Shown here: piece after piece, positions 30,526 to 41,596 of the stretch | How positions within the stretch are numbered: position 1 is the first letter of the stretch | How the letters are laid out: each line of letters begins with the position of its first letter | Assembly (NCBI GenBank): GCA_000402655.1 | Contig: AQSI01000001.1 | Coordinates: 124,001 to 188,000, forward strand | Length of the DNA stretch: 64,000 bases | Source of the DNA: Fidelibacterota bacterium SCGC AAA298-D23 | Lineage (GTDB): Bacteria; Fidelibacterota; Marinisomatia; Marinisomatales; Marinisomataceae | Direction of reading: 5' to 3' | Made by a program: the position numbers and the translations under genes | The notes under the pieces: model-generated | What the model was told of the DNA's origin: nothing | Database searches by the model: none | The model's input: the letters and a program-made list of their open reading frames with translations, nothing else

Positions 30526-31237
30526 ACACCTATACTTATTAAACGCTTTATTTTTAAGCGCATGTGCTGCTCCAACCTCAAGTTTAGATCTTGCAAATCA
30601 AGAAATCGATAAAACAGGGTATATATTCTATCAAAATAGTGATATAAATCTACATATTTCAGAACTTAAAGATAGATTGATACTTCCTGCGGAAGAATAT
30701 GCAGTACCAGACTATATCAATCTACTCCCAAATGCTAAGAGGGAGTATAGGTCTGGCTACCATATGGGGGTTGATTTTTCCTCACCAATGGACTATCCAA
30801 TTAGAGCGGCTTACGGAGGAGTAATTGTCAGAAGTAATGCGTTTCAAAACGATGTCGATATTGATACATACAATTATTTTTTAGAACTATCCTCAAAGGT
30901 AGGTAAAACACCAGATGATATTTACGATTTTATTCTGTTAGGTAAGTCAATTGTGATTGACCATGGTTACAATATTACTGATAAATTTAGGGCTATTACT
31001 GTTTATTCACACCTTTCATCAATTACTGAAGGATTGGTGGCTGGTGATATTGTTCAACAGGGGGATGTAATAGGTTTTTCCGGTAATACCGGTACTTCTT
31101 CAGGAGCACTACAAAACGATAAAGGATCTCACCTACATTGGGAACTATTTTTTGATGATAGTACTGGAAGATACTTTTTGGGACAAAATATTCCGTCAAA
31201 TTTATTAAAAAATAATATCGAACAATTATTTAAGTAG
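30515..31237 (+). CDS. M23 family (LytM-type) peptidase lipoprotein
   Basis: Outer- or inner-membrane-attached peptidoglycan endopeptidase. A short signal ends in the lipobox LSAC with Cys17. The M23 domain has the zinc ligands His83 and Asp87 (GYHMGVDFSSP) and the HLHWEL motif near residue 208, plus the usual YSHLSS and GxTGxSSG-like (GNTGTSSGALQNDKGSHLHW) segments. An insert (about 105-140) separates the first motif from the rest. The catalytic set looks complete, so it should be active rather than a degenerate LytM regulator. It is the last gene before the bidirectional terminator at 31247. Confidence 0.87.
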   Translation: MKNKHLYLLNALFLSACAAPTSSLDLANQEIDKTGYIFYQNSDINLHISELKDRLILPAEEYAVPDYINLLPNAKREYRSGYHMGVDFSSPMDYPIRAAYGGVIVRSNAFQNDVDIDTYNYFLELSSKVGKTPDDIYDFILLGKSIVIDHGYNITDKFRAITVYSHLSSITEGLVAGDIVQQGDVIGFSGNTGTSSGALQNDKGSHLHWELFFDDSTGRYFLGQNIPSNLLKNNIEQLFK

Positions 31238-31246
31238 CATAAAGAA

Positions 31247-31270
31247 AAAGGGCTCATTTCTGAGCCCTTT
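31247..31270. terminator. Bidirectional intrinsic terminator
   Basis: AAAGGGCTCA-TTTC-TGAGCCCTTT forms a 10-bp stem with a 4-base loop, with T-rich flanks on the plus strand (CCCTTTAACT) and on the minus strand (CCCTTTTTCTTT). It lies between the convergent M23 peptidase and PorV-like genes and can end both transcripts. Confidence 0.85.
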
Positions 31271-31303
31271 AACTATTTCATTCTTAAAACTTTATGAACA
31301 GTT

Positions 31304-32356
31304 TTAGAAATCAAATGTGACCTGCATAGTACTTTGATCATCAAAATACTCATTTGCAGTTCTCATAGCATATGAAACATGCATCATATAATCACCAACA
31401 GGAATTGATACTCCGGCACCCATTGATAGGCCCCATAGTGTACCACTCCATTCATCCCAGTCAGCATCAGAAAGACCTGTAGGCTTCTCATCGTCACCAA
31501 TAGTCATTGTAGTTGCTGCACCAAACCATGATGAACCTAACATATATTTTGCTCCAAGAGCCAAATTGTTAGTCTGGTATGAGTGATTAGTGAAAGTAGC
31601 ACTTACATCTAGATTATTTAATAAAGAGTAAGTTGCAGAAAGATCTAGACTTGTTGGCAACGCAAAGTTGTCAGCAACAATTCTAAATGTTTCAGATGAT
31701 GAACCTGACTCAGAATCTGCAGGAACCATGTCCTGATCTAAGTTAATACCATCATAGTGCATTCTACTTCCAACATTTTTCATTGCTACACCAAATGTTA
31801 ATGGTTGGTTTGGAAAGCGATATTGTACACCAACATCGAGTGCCATACCTGTAGCAGATGTTTCTTCAATAGTTTCAGAAACTAATTTTGTTGCAACACC
31901 AACATTTACACGATCTGAAAAAGCTCGTGCAAAACCTGCAGTTGCAGTGAAGAAACTTGGGGAGAATGTCTGTCCGTCACCCTCAGGTGCGAAAGCAGTT
32001 GTTTTTGGGATGTCACCAAAATCTAAAGATTTGATTGTCATACCAAACGTACCTGTTTCTCCTAATGCTACAACCATTCCTGCATACATTACATCAATAT
32101 CAGCAATGTATGAGGTGGTTGAAACTGTTCCTTGTAACCCAGTTTGTCTAGCTAAACCAGCTACATTAGTAAATAATGCATCTACTCCAGCTACCGTACC
32201 AACGTTAGTTCCGGCAAGTGCGACTGTTTCAGTACCGACTGGAATTAGTAGCTGTGAGGCACCAGCAGTACCCTGTGATCTTACTGTACCAGCGGTTAAA
32301 GCTGAAACTAACACTGCGCATCCAAGGAAGATTTTAAATGTATTTTTCATTTTCAT
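31304..32356 (-). CDS. PorV/PorQ-like outer membrane beta-barrel protein
   Basis: Outer-membrane protein of the PorV/UPF0164 group, related to the FadL-like barrel that shuttles cargo in the type IX secretion system. It has 350 residues: a signal peptide (FKIFLGCAVLVSALTAGTVRSQG) and the family start GASQLLIPVGTETVALAGTNVGTVAGVDALFTNVAGLA. Alternating strands end in a barrel-type C-terminal Phe (MQVTFDF). The ATG follows a good ribosome-binding site (AAGGAG). It is the third gene of the operon with the sorted secreted protein 12 bases upstream and the TonB receptor before that, so it may help export or display the secreted partner. Confidence 0.85.
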   Translation of the reverse strand: MKMKNTFKIFLGCAVLVSALTAGTVRSQGTAGASQLLIPVGTETVALAGTNVGTVAGVDALFTNVAGLARQTGLQGTVSTTSYIADIDVMYAGMVVALGETGTFGMTIKSLDFGDIPKTTAFAPEGDGQTFSPSFFTATAGFARAFSDRVNVGVATKLVSETIEETSATGMALDVGVQYRFPNQPLTFGVAMKNVGSRMHYDGINLDQDMVPADSESGSSSETFRIVADNFALPTSLDLSATYSLLNNLDVSATFTNHSYQTNNLALGAKYMLGSSWFGAATTMTIGDDEKPTGLSDADWDEWSGTLWGLSMGAGVSIPVGDYMMHVSYAMRTANEYFDDQSTMQVTFDF

Positions 32357-32368
32357 ATTCTCCTTATC

Positions 32369-35300
32369 CTAGTAAACGTCGAGACGTTGTTCTGGTTGAA
32401 TTACAGCTAACTTAAGGATTTTATCTCCTCTGTTAGTCTCTACGTGTGCTATGTACATTCCACTAGCAACTGGAAGTTCGAAGTTATTCTTCATATCCCA
32501 GTATGTGTGCTGTGAACCTGTATCATTATGCTTAATTGTTCTAACTAACGTACCATCTAAAGCAAAGATTCTAATTGTTGCAGGACCTTCTGTTGGAAGG
32601 TGACTGAACTGAACTCTTCTATCAAGAGCATCTCTCTCTTCAGGGTTGTATCCATAGTATGGATTTGGCCATACAGTGATTCTGTCTGGATCAAAATCAT
32701 TTTCAACCATTTCTAAACCAGCTGTTGTGAAGGTAAATGTATCAGCTGATGAATTTGGTTTACTCATTTGCCAAACAACAGAACTCGCTGTTGTAAAACC
32801 ACTACCCCATGAAATGTGTCCAGCTTCAGTTGGTAGTACGTTAGAGCCTAAATAATCAGTAAATAATGTAGCAGTCATATATGGATATGTGATTTGTGCA
32901 CCACTTGTAGTGTAATTATCACATCCACCTGACGCCCATCCACATCCACCAGATGCTGTTAAGTCATCTAGTGCAATATATGTTGCTTCTAAAGCAGGAT
33001 CATAGTGCTGTCCGCCACTACCAACAAAACAGTAGATTGGCTCCCACGCTAATGCTCCATATACAGGACCTACACCACCTGATGAGTGTCCTGCAAAACC
33101 ACCTAGATTAAAGGTAAAGTCACCATCATATTCCCAGTAACCTGCATACATTTGTTCTTTTTGCCCAGAAGCAAAATTATGTCTGTATGCTGAGAAAGGA
33201 ACATAATTGTTGACCCACTCATATAAGTAGTCAAATCCAAGTGAAGGAGTGCTAAAGTCAAGCTCCACGTCATCTGACTCCCAATAGTTAAATCTATCAA
33301 AGTCACGATTATATGGAGGTGAGTATGCAACACCTGCTCTATTTTCAATAATATAACCCGTACGACCTAAACTAGCGAATGGTACATAAGAAACTGCTCC
33401 GTCTCTTAGTACTTGATTCTCTTTCCAGCCGTGGTCCCATTCACTGACAGATAATAGATCCTCTTGAGGACCATTAACTTGTACTTGGAAACCATGAACA
33501 ACTGGAGTACCACCAGGACCGACTTCTAATCCAGTAGCAGTATTAACACCACCAACAACAGGATTGTTAGCAACTAATACTACGCCATCAGTTACGTCAG
33601 TAAGTGTCCAGTTTACAGCTGCTGTTCCATCAGGCATAACATCATCAAAAGTAACTGAGTAATCATGTCCAGTTAATTGTGAAGGGTCAACAACAATCAT
33701 ATCCACAGAACCCTGTGAAGGACCGTCGTGTGCTGCTGATACAACGTCGCCAGGAGCAGCTGTGCCGTCACCCGCTGACATTGTGTTAGGAACTTCAGGT
33801 CTTACAGTTAAATAAACGGGACTACTTTCCAATGTTTTTGGAATCCCGTCTGCATTGTAACCGTATGCTGTTACAGCATAATAATATGCTCTGTTTGTAA
33901 TCAGTTTTGAATTACCGCTCAATCCATCAGTAGTAATTGAATGGAATTGTGCTAACCCACTATCTGATCCAAACTGTGTTCTAATATTAATGTTTTCTCC
34001 AAGTTCAGCATTAAATACAGTATCATAAATTTCAGTAACACCATTTACGATATCGTAAGTTGCTAATCTTTTCATAGCACCAGCACCAGATGCAGTTTCA
34101 TATTGATACACATTGTAACCTTCAAAAACAAAGTCTGTTGGGTTACCATTTGCATCAAGATCAACTTCACTTGTTGCTACGTAATCTTCAGCTGTATCAT
34201 CCCAGACCAATATAATTTGATCTGCAAATGCGCTTGCTGTTACGTTTGGTGAAGGTGGAGAATCTGGCAATGCAAAGTCAATGTCATATGCTGTTTGAGC
34301 AAGAGCATCAACTTCTTTTAAATATGCCACAGATGATAAAGCATCACCACCGGCTGCGTGGAAAATACCAAACACAACCTCTTGTGAATCGCCTGCTGCC
34401 ATAGTAAATGGACCAACACTCATTAGGAAACGTCTGTCAGCTGAAGCTGCATAGTTACCATCAACAGGGTTGGCTGTACTGTGACCTGCAGAATCATTTG
34501 GATCACCATAGAAACAGAATCTCTGATCGTATAGGTCTCCAGCGATTTCAGCTGGGTAAGCACTACCATCTTTTCTTAAACCTTGTAAGTAAAAATAACC
34601 CTCTGTTTCATCAGATGGGTCAGTGTAAGTCGCATCACCATTAATGTAGAATGCGAAAGATGACATTTTAAGGTTTTTCATACCTGGATGACGAGTACCA
34701 AACATTTTAGCACCCTCTGTTGGACAAACCTCTTCTGAATCTCCATCTTCACAAGGAACCATAGGTCCTTGGAAGAAGTCATATCCAGCAGCAGGAGTAC
34801 CAATATCTAATGTAGAGTACTGTGAGTCGTCTCCGTCATTCCATACATATCCCATACCTAATGCTACGTCACAACCAACAAAGTCGTCACCAGCATATCC
34901 TAAGTCAGGGTCTGACCATAGTCCCATATATGTATCGACTAGGTCATCTGAACCTTTATTAATAACAAGCTGTTTCAAGAACACCATGTCACCAAAAACG
35001 TCAGGTCTATCAAATCCAAACATTGTTGTTTGAATCTCTACATTCATAGGAGATGTACCAAAATTAAGTTTATACGCTGGGTCACCATCATTACTTACGA
35101 ACCAAAGTACTTGGTCTCCTAAGAATTCAGGGTGATCTGTACCACCTGGAAGTGGAGTATAAACTCCATCTCCATCTACATCAACCCAAGGAGCACCAAA
35201 CTCTACTGGCCACTCTTGGAAGTCAGCAAAGTCTAAAGGTGAAGCAAGCATGCTTTTTTCTACTTTGTAGATTCTGTGAACCGCAGCAAGCGGGTCACCA

Positions 35301-35644
35301 CCCCATGGACCTGGACCCATATCTTGTGTATAATCTCCAACGATTGTTCGAATCGAACCATTCACTGTTGCTCCCATCCATAATGCAGATTGGAAGATTG
35401 AGTGAACACCTGTGCCTTTTGGCCATTCCAACGCTGAATCACCAGAAACGTGATAATCCAGGAATAGACCATTATTAGCTACATCGGCATAGATTTTGTT
35501 CCCATCGAACGTACCAGTGGAATCCACAAGGTTAGATGCGCTGCTACTAAAGTTTGAGATGTTTTTCTCTCTCGCTTCAAGTACAGTAGAAACTGACAGC
35601 AACATCACCATTGTGAATACGGTAATATTCTTTAAGATTTTCAT
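32369..35644 (-). CDS. Large secreted protein with type IX-like C-terminal sorting domain
   Basis: A 1091-residue exported protein with a signal peptide (ITVFTMVMLLSVSTVLEA) and long Gly/Asp/Tyr-rich beta regions. A fibronectin-III-like module lies near 470-610 (SPPSPNVTASAFADQIILVW), and several paired cysteines occur in the body (CEDGDSEEVC, GGCGWASGGCDNY). The last 95 residues (ITVWPNPYYG to KILKLAVI) resemble the FlgD-like / Por secretion-tail sorting domain that directs cargo to the type IX system. Acidic turns such as DVDGDGVYTP could bind calcium. The role is unknown; a surface-exposed partner of the TonB receptor, for example in polymer capture, is the best guess. It lies 26 bases after the receptor and 12 before the PorV-like gene. 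Confidence 0.8.
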   Translation of the reverse strand: MKILKNITVFTMVMLLSVSTVLEAREKNISNFSSSASNLVDSTGTFDGNKIYADVANNGLFLDYHVSGDSALEWPKGTGVHSIFQSALWMGATVNGSIRTIVGDYTQDMGPGPWGGDPLAAVHRIYKVEKSMLASPLDFADFQEWPVEFGAPWVDVDGDGVYTPLPGGTDHPEFLGDQVLWFVSNDGDPAYKLNFGTSPMNVEIQTTMFGFDRPDVFGDMVFLKQLVINKGSDDLVDTYMGLWSDPDLGYAGDDFVGCDVALGMGYVWNDGDDSQYSTLDIGTPAAGYDFFQGPMVPCEDGDSEEVCPTEGAKMFGTRHPGMKNLKMSSFAFYINGDATYTDPSDETEGYFYLQGLRKDGSAYPAEIAGDLYDQRFCFYGDPNDSAGHSTANPVDGNYAASADRRFLMSVGPFTMAAGDSQEVVFGIFHAAGGDALSSVAYLKEVDALAQTAYDIDFALPDSPPSPNVTASAFADQIILVWDDTAEDYVATSEVDLDANGNPTDFVFEGYNVYQYETASGAGAMKRLATYDIVNGVTEIYDTVFNAELGENINIRTQFGSDSGLAQFHSITTDGLSGNSKLITNRAYYYAVTAYGYNADGIPKTLESSPVYLTVRPEVPNTMSAGDGTAAPGDVVSAAHDGPSQGSVDMIVVDPSQLTGHDYSVTFDDVMPDGTAAVNWTLTDVTDGVVLVANNPVVGGVNTATGLEVGPGGTPVVHGFQVQVNGPQEDLLSVSEWDHGWKENQVLRDGAVSYVPFASLGRTGYIIENRAGVAYSPPYNRDFDRFNYWESDDVELDFSTPSLGFDYLYEWVNNYVPFSAYRHNFASGQKEQMYAGYWEYDGDFTFNLGGFAGHSSGGVGPVYGALAWEPIYCFVGSGGQHYDPALEATYIALDDLTASGGCGWASGGCDNYTTSGAQITYPYMTATLFTDYLGSNVLPTEAGHISWGSGFTTASSVVWQMSKPNSSADTFTFTTAGLEMVENDFDPDRITVWPNPYYGYNPEERDALDRRVQFSHLPTEGPATIRIFALDGTLVRTIKHNDTGSQHTYWDMKNNFELPVASGMYIAHVETNRGDKILKLAVIQPEQRLDVY

Positions 35645-35670
35645 ATCTACCTCTTTACCTTCTTATTTAA

Positions 35671-38600
35671 TTAAAAACTAATGTTTAAACCAACCCTAAC
35701 TGTACGCGGTCTGTTCCATCTACCAGGAAACGCAAGGTTGTCCTCGTACATAGCAGCTGCATCAACGTCAGGATTGACAGATAATCTATTGGCAAGCCAT
35801 TGTTGCCCACTTTCAGTAGCAACCCAGCCATCTTCGGCTACGTTACCAGTACCATGATAAACATCATTTACTTGCTCAGAGTCTAGTGCATTAAATACAG
35901 ATACATATGCATTAGCAGTTAAACCGCCAAGGCTTATCGCTCTGTCAACACGAAGGTCTAAGTTAGAATATGCAGGTAATGTACCTGAGTTTACTGGTCC
36001 TTCTGGGAACTCCCAGCGATTCTCAAAAACTGTACTATAGATTTGAGATGGTGTGTAGCGAGTACCACTACCAAAACTCATAACAGCATTAAATCCTGTA
36101 TTTGCTAAAGCTCCTGTAGCATCAGGTGATCTCCAGTCAAGGATTACGTTTGCAGTGTGAGTTTGGTCATAGTCTAATAAGTTCATCGCCTTTGGATAAC
36201 CATCATCTGTACCAATCCAAGTAATGTAGAAGTTCTGTCCACCGTATGAACCAGTACCTCTAGCTTCTGAGTAAGTATAGTTAGCCTGTGCATACAAACC
36301 TCTAGTTCTGCGCATTTCAAAGTTTGTTGTTAAACCTTGAGATACCATCACGTCACCGTTTTGATATTGTGCCCAGTTTTGTTGAGTATCAGCACCACCA
36401 GTGTTGGTAAATGCTTCTGTACGATTAGCTAACGTTAAATAGTCTTTACTCTCTTTATAGAATCCTTCAACCTTTAATGAAGCAAATGCTCCAATACGCT
36501 GCTCAATACCAATTTCGTATTGAGTTGATCTTTCAGGTTTTAATGCAGGATTCTCAGATGCAGTAGCGTTACCAGCTAAAATATCTGCTGATAGCTGTGA
36601 ATCTGAAAGATATAAATAAGACATAGGTACTGACTGCCAGTGTGTACCATAGTTTGCACGGAATACCGTACGATCGGACACTGGGAATGAGACACCTATC
36701 CTTGGGTGAGTAGCGGTTTCTTTTTCAACTTTTTTCCATACATAGTTACCGTTACCATCACCATTTCTGTTTACACGCTGTCTATTAAAGTATAGATTAT
36801 TAAATCCGTCAGAATCTCCGTATCCGTCACCATCTGAGTCAGGAGCCATAGCACCTGTGTCAATAGTTTCATATGAAAGACCTAACTGAACAACTACATC
36901 TTTAAACTCAAGCTTATCTTGAATGTAGAAACGTGATTGTGTTGGTTCTGCTGGAGCTAACATATGATCGTCTTGATTATATGTACCGTTCCACTCATCA
37001 CCATAAATGTTGTATCCTAGATTTGTAACATACAATGATCTATAATTAATAAATCTCCAGTCTGCTGGATCACTTCCTGCTGCAATAATTTCTTCGTTTG
37101 TTGCAACACCATCGAAATTAGCATCAACCTGTGAAATTGCTCTTGCAACACCTGAAGCGCCTAACCCGTATCTAGTGATTTCATGATTATCTATAGATGC
37201 ACCAAGTTTCAACTCATTATAACCAATCTGGTTTGTGTAGTCAAAACTAATAGTGTTTGTTGTAGTTTTTCTAGTATTAAAAGATGTGTACTGAGAACCA
37301 TAACCTACTACACCAAAAAACTCATCTGGTGATAGAGGGTTAAATCCTGTACCATCTCTTTTATAATAGTTTGGAGAACCATACGCTTTGGTTCTTCTCC
37401 CATATGCTTCGATATCATTTAGATAGTTTTCATTACCTGTAGTTGTTTCATATGTCTGTTGAGACAAAGAAGCCTTAATGTAAGATAATGGACTAATTGT
37501 GTATCTAGCATTTAAATATCCCATAGCGAAATCTGACTCATTAATAAATGAACCATCTGTTCCACCATAAACTCTGCTCCAGCTATAGCTATGGCCTTCA
37601 TAGTCATAAGCTTGAGTACCAAGTTTTAAACGTAAAGGACCAAAGTCCATAGTCATGTTACCATTAACGGTAATTCTTTCATTATCGTCTTGTGGTTGCT
37701 GACCATACATACGTCTATAGTTACTGTAAACAACATAAGTTGTATCATAAGCAGCGACACCTGCAGCTAATAATGCTGGGTCTGTCTGATTGTCTCTAAT
37801 TACAGTTTCAATATGATGAATTTTGTTTCCGTTTTCATCAGTTCCATATGCCAGGCCGTCTGTTCCATCGCTGTAATAATCAGCTGGTGGAGCATCTTGC
37901 ATAGGCATAGCATCCATCATAGGATAATAACTGTAAGACACGTCTCCGCCTTTTTCTCTACTTTCAACAGATAAGTATACTTTAATGTTGTCACTAATTG
38001 GACCACCAAAATCAAAGTTTACATTCTGGTATCCATCTGTATAAAGCTTGTCAGGATCTGTGCTTGGGTCTGCACCTATAGAAGCTTCTAAACCAACTCT
38101 AGATGACCACTCAGATCCACCGGTTTTAGTAGTAATGTTTACGATACCACCATTAGCACCACCGTATTCCGCAGAGAAACCACCAGTTTGAACTGAAATT
38201 TCTTGCAAGGCTGCTTGTGAGTTACCGTTTAAGAGGTTTCCACCACCATAAACATCTTTTACTGGAACACCGTCAACATAGTAACGACTGTCTCCACTTC
38301 TACTTCCACGGAAATATCCATTAACAACACCTGTTTGTAGGTTTACAATATTGCTAACCCCTCTAACAGCAAATGCATCAATCAACTCTTTATCAACAAC
38401 ACGAGTTGTATTAGTAGCATTAGGATTAATTAATGGTCTTTCTCTAGTTACTGTAACTGCCTGACCGGCTACTGCTGCAACATCAAGATTAAAATCAACA
38501 GTGGTTGTAAAACCAACTGAGGTTTTAACTCCTGCTTCTACAATAGTAGTGTAACCGATATACTCGGCTCTTAGGTCATAAGTACCTACAGGAACGTCAA

Positions 38601-38787
38601 GAATATAGTATCTACCTAATTCATCGGTAGCTGCACCAAGGTTTGATCCTTCAACGACAACGTTTGCTCCAACTAATGGATTACCATCAGCATCTGCAAC
38701 AACCCCTGCCAATTTCGCAGTGGTTGATTGTGCAAACATCATTGCTGGTAGGAGAACTAGTGCAATTAACATACGTAGTTTTCTCAT
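35671..38787 (-). CDS. TonB-dependent outer membrane receptor with carboxypeptidase-like N-terminal domain
   Basis: Outer-membrane active transporter energised by TonB. The signal peptide (MLIALVLLPAMMFA, end AQST) is followed by a carboxypeptidase-regulatory-like beta-sandwich (KLAGVVADADGNPLVGANVV, to about 105) and a possible TonB box near GQAVTVTRERP. The plug domain (YVDGVPVKDVYGGGNLLNG, VQTGGFSAEYGGANGGIVNI) is at about 125-230, and a 22-strand-type barrel ends in an aromatic (VGLNISF). It is of Oar/SusC-like build but has no SusD neighbour. The ribosome-binding site GGAGGTAGA precedes the ATG. GC-richer, more even codon use than neighbouring genes suggests high expression. The substrate cannot be deduced. 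Confidence 0.92.
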   Translation of the reverse strand: MRKLRMLIALVLLPAMMFAQSTTAKLAGVVADADGNPLVGANVVVEGSNLGAATDELGRYYILDVPVGTYDLRAEYIGYTTIVEAGVKTSVGFTTTVDFNLDVAAVAGQAVTVTRERPLINPNATNTTRVVDKELIDAFAVRGVSNIVNLQTGVVNGYFRGSRSGDSRYYVDGVPVKDVYGGGNLLNGNSQAALQEISVQTGGFSAEYGGANGGIVNITTKTGGSEWSSRVGLEASIGADPSTDPDKLYTDGYQNVNFDFGGPISDNIKVYLSVESREKGGDVSYSYYPMMDAMPMQDAPPADYYSDGTDGLAYGTDENGNKIHHIETVIRDNQTDPALLAAGVAAYDTTYVVYSNYRRMYGQQPQDDNERITVNGNMTMDFGPLRLKLGTQAYDYEGHSYSWSRVYGGTDGSFINESDFAMGYLNARYTISPLSYIKASLSQQTYETTTGNENYLNDIEAYGRRTKAYGSPNYYKRDGTGFNPLSPDEFFGVVGYGSQYTSFNTRKTTTNTISFDYTNQIGYNELKLGASIDNHEITRYGLGASGVARAISQVDANFDGVATNEEIIAAGSDPADWRFINYRSLYVTNLGYNIYGDEWNGTYNQDDHMLAPAEPTQSRFYIQDKLEFKDVVVQLGLSYETIDTGAMAPDSDGDGYGDSDGFNNLYFNRQRVNRNGDGNGNYVWKKVEKETATHPRIGVSFPVSDRTVFRANYGTHWQSVPMSYLYLSDSQLSADILAGNATASENPALKPERSTQYEIGIEQRIGAFASLKVEGFYKESKDYLTLANRTEAFTNTGGADTQQNWAQYQNGDVMVSQGLTTNFEMRRTRGLYAQANYTYSEARGTGSYGGQNFYITWIGTDDGYPKAMNLLDYDQTHTANVILDWRSPDATGALANTGFNAVMSFGSGTRYTPSQIYSTVFENRWEFPEGPVNSGTLPAYSNLDLRVDRAISLGGLTANAYVSVFNALDSEQVNDVYHGTGNVAEDGWVATESGQQWLANRLSVNPDVDAAAMYEDNLAFPGRWNRPRTVRVGLNISF

Positions 38788-39033
38788 TATTCTACCTCCA
38801 AATGAGTATTTATATATACAAATTTTTGTTTATTATTTTTTGTCATTTTTTTCTTACCCTATTATATATATGTATAAAAATCTACAATATATACACAGCT
38901 TCCAAAGAGTTCGTGCTCTTTCAGAAACTAATTTCACCTAAATTGACGATAGTTTGCGTAGATGTCAATACATTTTTTGTAATTTTTTTTTTAGTTCTCC
39001 TCGAAGAAAAAATTTTTTATAGAGGTATAAGTG
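38788..39033 (-). promoter_or_regulatory. Upstream region of the TonB receptor operon
   Basis: A 246-base non-coding gap. On the minus strand a TATAAT (plus 38861-38866) lies about 75 bases before the receptor ATG, without a good -35 at normal spacing. A 6-bp hairpin AAAGAG-n6-CTCTTT (38904-38921) and an inverted pair ATTGAC-n16-GTCAAT (38942-38969) lie further upstream and could be operators. An A/T-rich imperfect stem near 38997-39025 follows the PAF-acetylhydrolase-like gene. No gene or structured RNA is recognised here. Confidence 0.35.
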
Positions 39034-40275
39034 CTATGGGTGTTTATTATAAATTACTTGATCGTTATATGTGTCCAGCTCTTTTACTTCAAACGGCTGG
39101 TCTTTTAAGGCATAATTAAAAAAATCTAGGATTGTTTTATCCATAACCTTATCAACAATTTTTTTATCAACTTCTCCCAGGTTGTCCAAGGACAGGGAAA
39201 ATGGTGCTCCTTGATTATAAATTAGTTTCATGTCTGTATATGAATAGTGAAGACTATTTTTTATGTATACCCCATAGCTTTCTTCGTTAGTCCCCAAAAT
39301 TGTGTTATAGATATCAAAATTTCTTTTACCGTCCTTTGAATAGTTAATATCTCCTTTAATATTTCTATCCAGAAACTGTTCTTGTCCTAAATGTAAAAAT
39401 GGTTTCTTAGTATTTGTTTTTGCATCCTTGTCCAATAATCCAAAAAACCAACCGTCAAAAGCAACTCCTGCTTTAATTTCATTATTTTTTAACATTGCAA
39501 TATAAGTTGTTCCCCCACCCATCGAATGTCCCATTGCTCCAACCTTATTAAAATCAATATTGTTTTTAAATGGATTTACTGATTGGTCGTTGAATCGATC
39601 TTGTTTTAAAGTCTTTAATAAAAAAGCTAAGTCTTGATATCTATAGTTTATAAGGAGGTTGGTATAATATTTTCTATGGTATTGTGCTTGTTCATTCCAA
39701 CTCACATTTTGTTTATAGGGAACAGGATTTCCTTCACTATCAAACGTAATACTAGCATTATATGTGTGGTTACATGCGATAACTACATAACCATTGCTTA
39801 CCAGCTCTTCTACTTGAGAGGTATTTTGGTTTAGTAGACCTCCATCACCATGCGAGAATAAAATTAATGGAAATTTTTTGTTCTGAACTGGAGAAAGACC
39901 AAAAACGCTGCTTGAAATTAGTTGAGTTCCATGATTTCCAAAGCTTGTTGGTAATCCTGCAGTTCTAGCGATACTAGAAATTGATTTTTTTGGGAAAGTT
40001 ATGTGAGGAGCTTTTTGGTAATTCTTACCTCCTTGTGCAGGATACCATATTTGAACCATTAGTTCCCTATAATCTGTAGAATCAGTTGTATACACCTCAC
40101 CCCTCGAATTATCAGTCCAGAAATATACTTGTGTTCCTATATCATATTTTCCGCTTGGTGGCTCTATTGATTCTAAGGGAACTAGCACAGACCCTGCAAC
40201 AGCGCAACCTTGAATTATTAAAGCAAGGAAAAATAGCGAGATTTTAAAAGTATTATTTTGGTATAACAAACTCAC
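39034..40275 (-). CDS. Platelet-activating-factor acetylhydrolase-like lipoprotein (alpha/beta hydrolase)
   Basis: Predicted exported lipoprotein hydrolase. The signal FLALIIQGC gives lipid-modified Cys24. The alpha/beta-hydrolase core has the nucleophile Ser251 in GHSMGGG, acid Asp274 in AFDGW and His343 in SLHYSYTD, in the order and spacing of plasma-type PAF acetylhydrolases (PF03403), which cleave short or oxidised acyl chains from phospholipids. An oxyanion motif FSHGDGG is at 140-146. It is 413 residues from a GTG start with no Shine-Dalgarno sequence; only 34 bases separate it from the divergent GTG of purA. Its physiological substrate is unknown. Confidence 0.82.
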   Translation of the reverse strand: MSLLYQNNTFKISLFFLALIIQGCAVAGSVLVPLESIEPPSGKYDIGTQVYFWTDNSRGEVYTTDSTDYRELMVQIWYPAQGGKNYQKAPHITFPKKSISSIARTAGLPTSFGNHGTQLISSSVFGLSPVQNKKFPLILFSHGDGGLLNQNTSQVEELVSNGYVVIACNHTYNASITFDSEGNPVPYKQNVSWNEQAQYHRKYYTNLLINYRYQDLAFLLKTLKQDRFNDQSVNPFKNNIDFNKVGAMGHSMGGGTTYIAMLKNNEIKAGVAFDGWFFGLLDKDAKTNTKKPFLHLGQEQFLDRNIKGDINYSKDGKRNFDIYNTILGTNEESYGVYIKNSLHYSYTDMKLIYNQGAPFSLSLDNLGEVDKKIVDKVMDKTILDFFNYALKDQPFEVKELDTYNDQVIYNKHP

Positions 40276-40300
40276 GCCATAAATTACACTTTATCATTAA

Positions 40301-41595
<1,295 letters not shown>

Positions 41596-41596
<1 letters not shown>

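Noticed and set aside
38643..39119. A 158-codon plus-strand open frame over the TonB receptor start and upstream gap
   Set aside because: It runs antisense through the receptor signal-peptide region and the regulatory gap; the composition is random-looking and there is no start signal.
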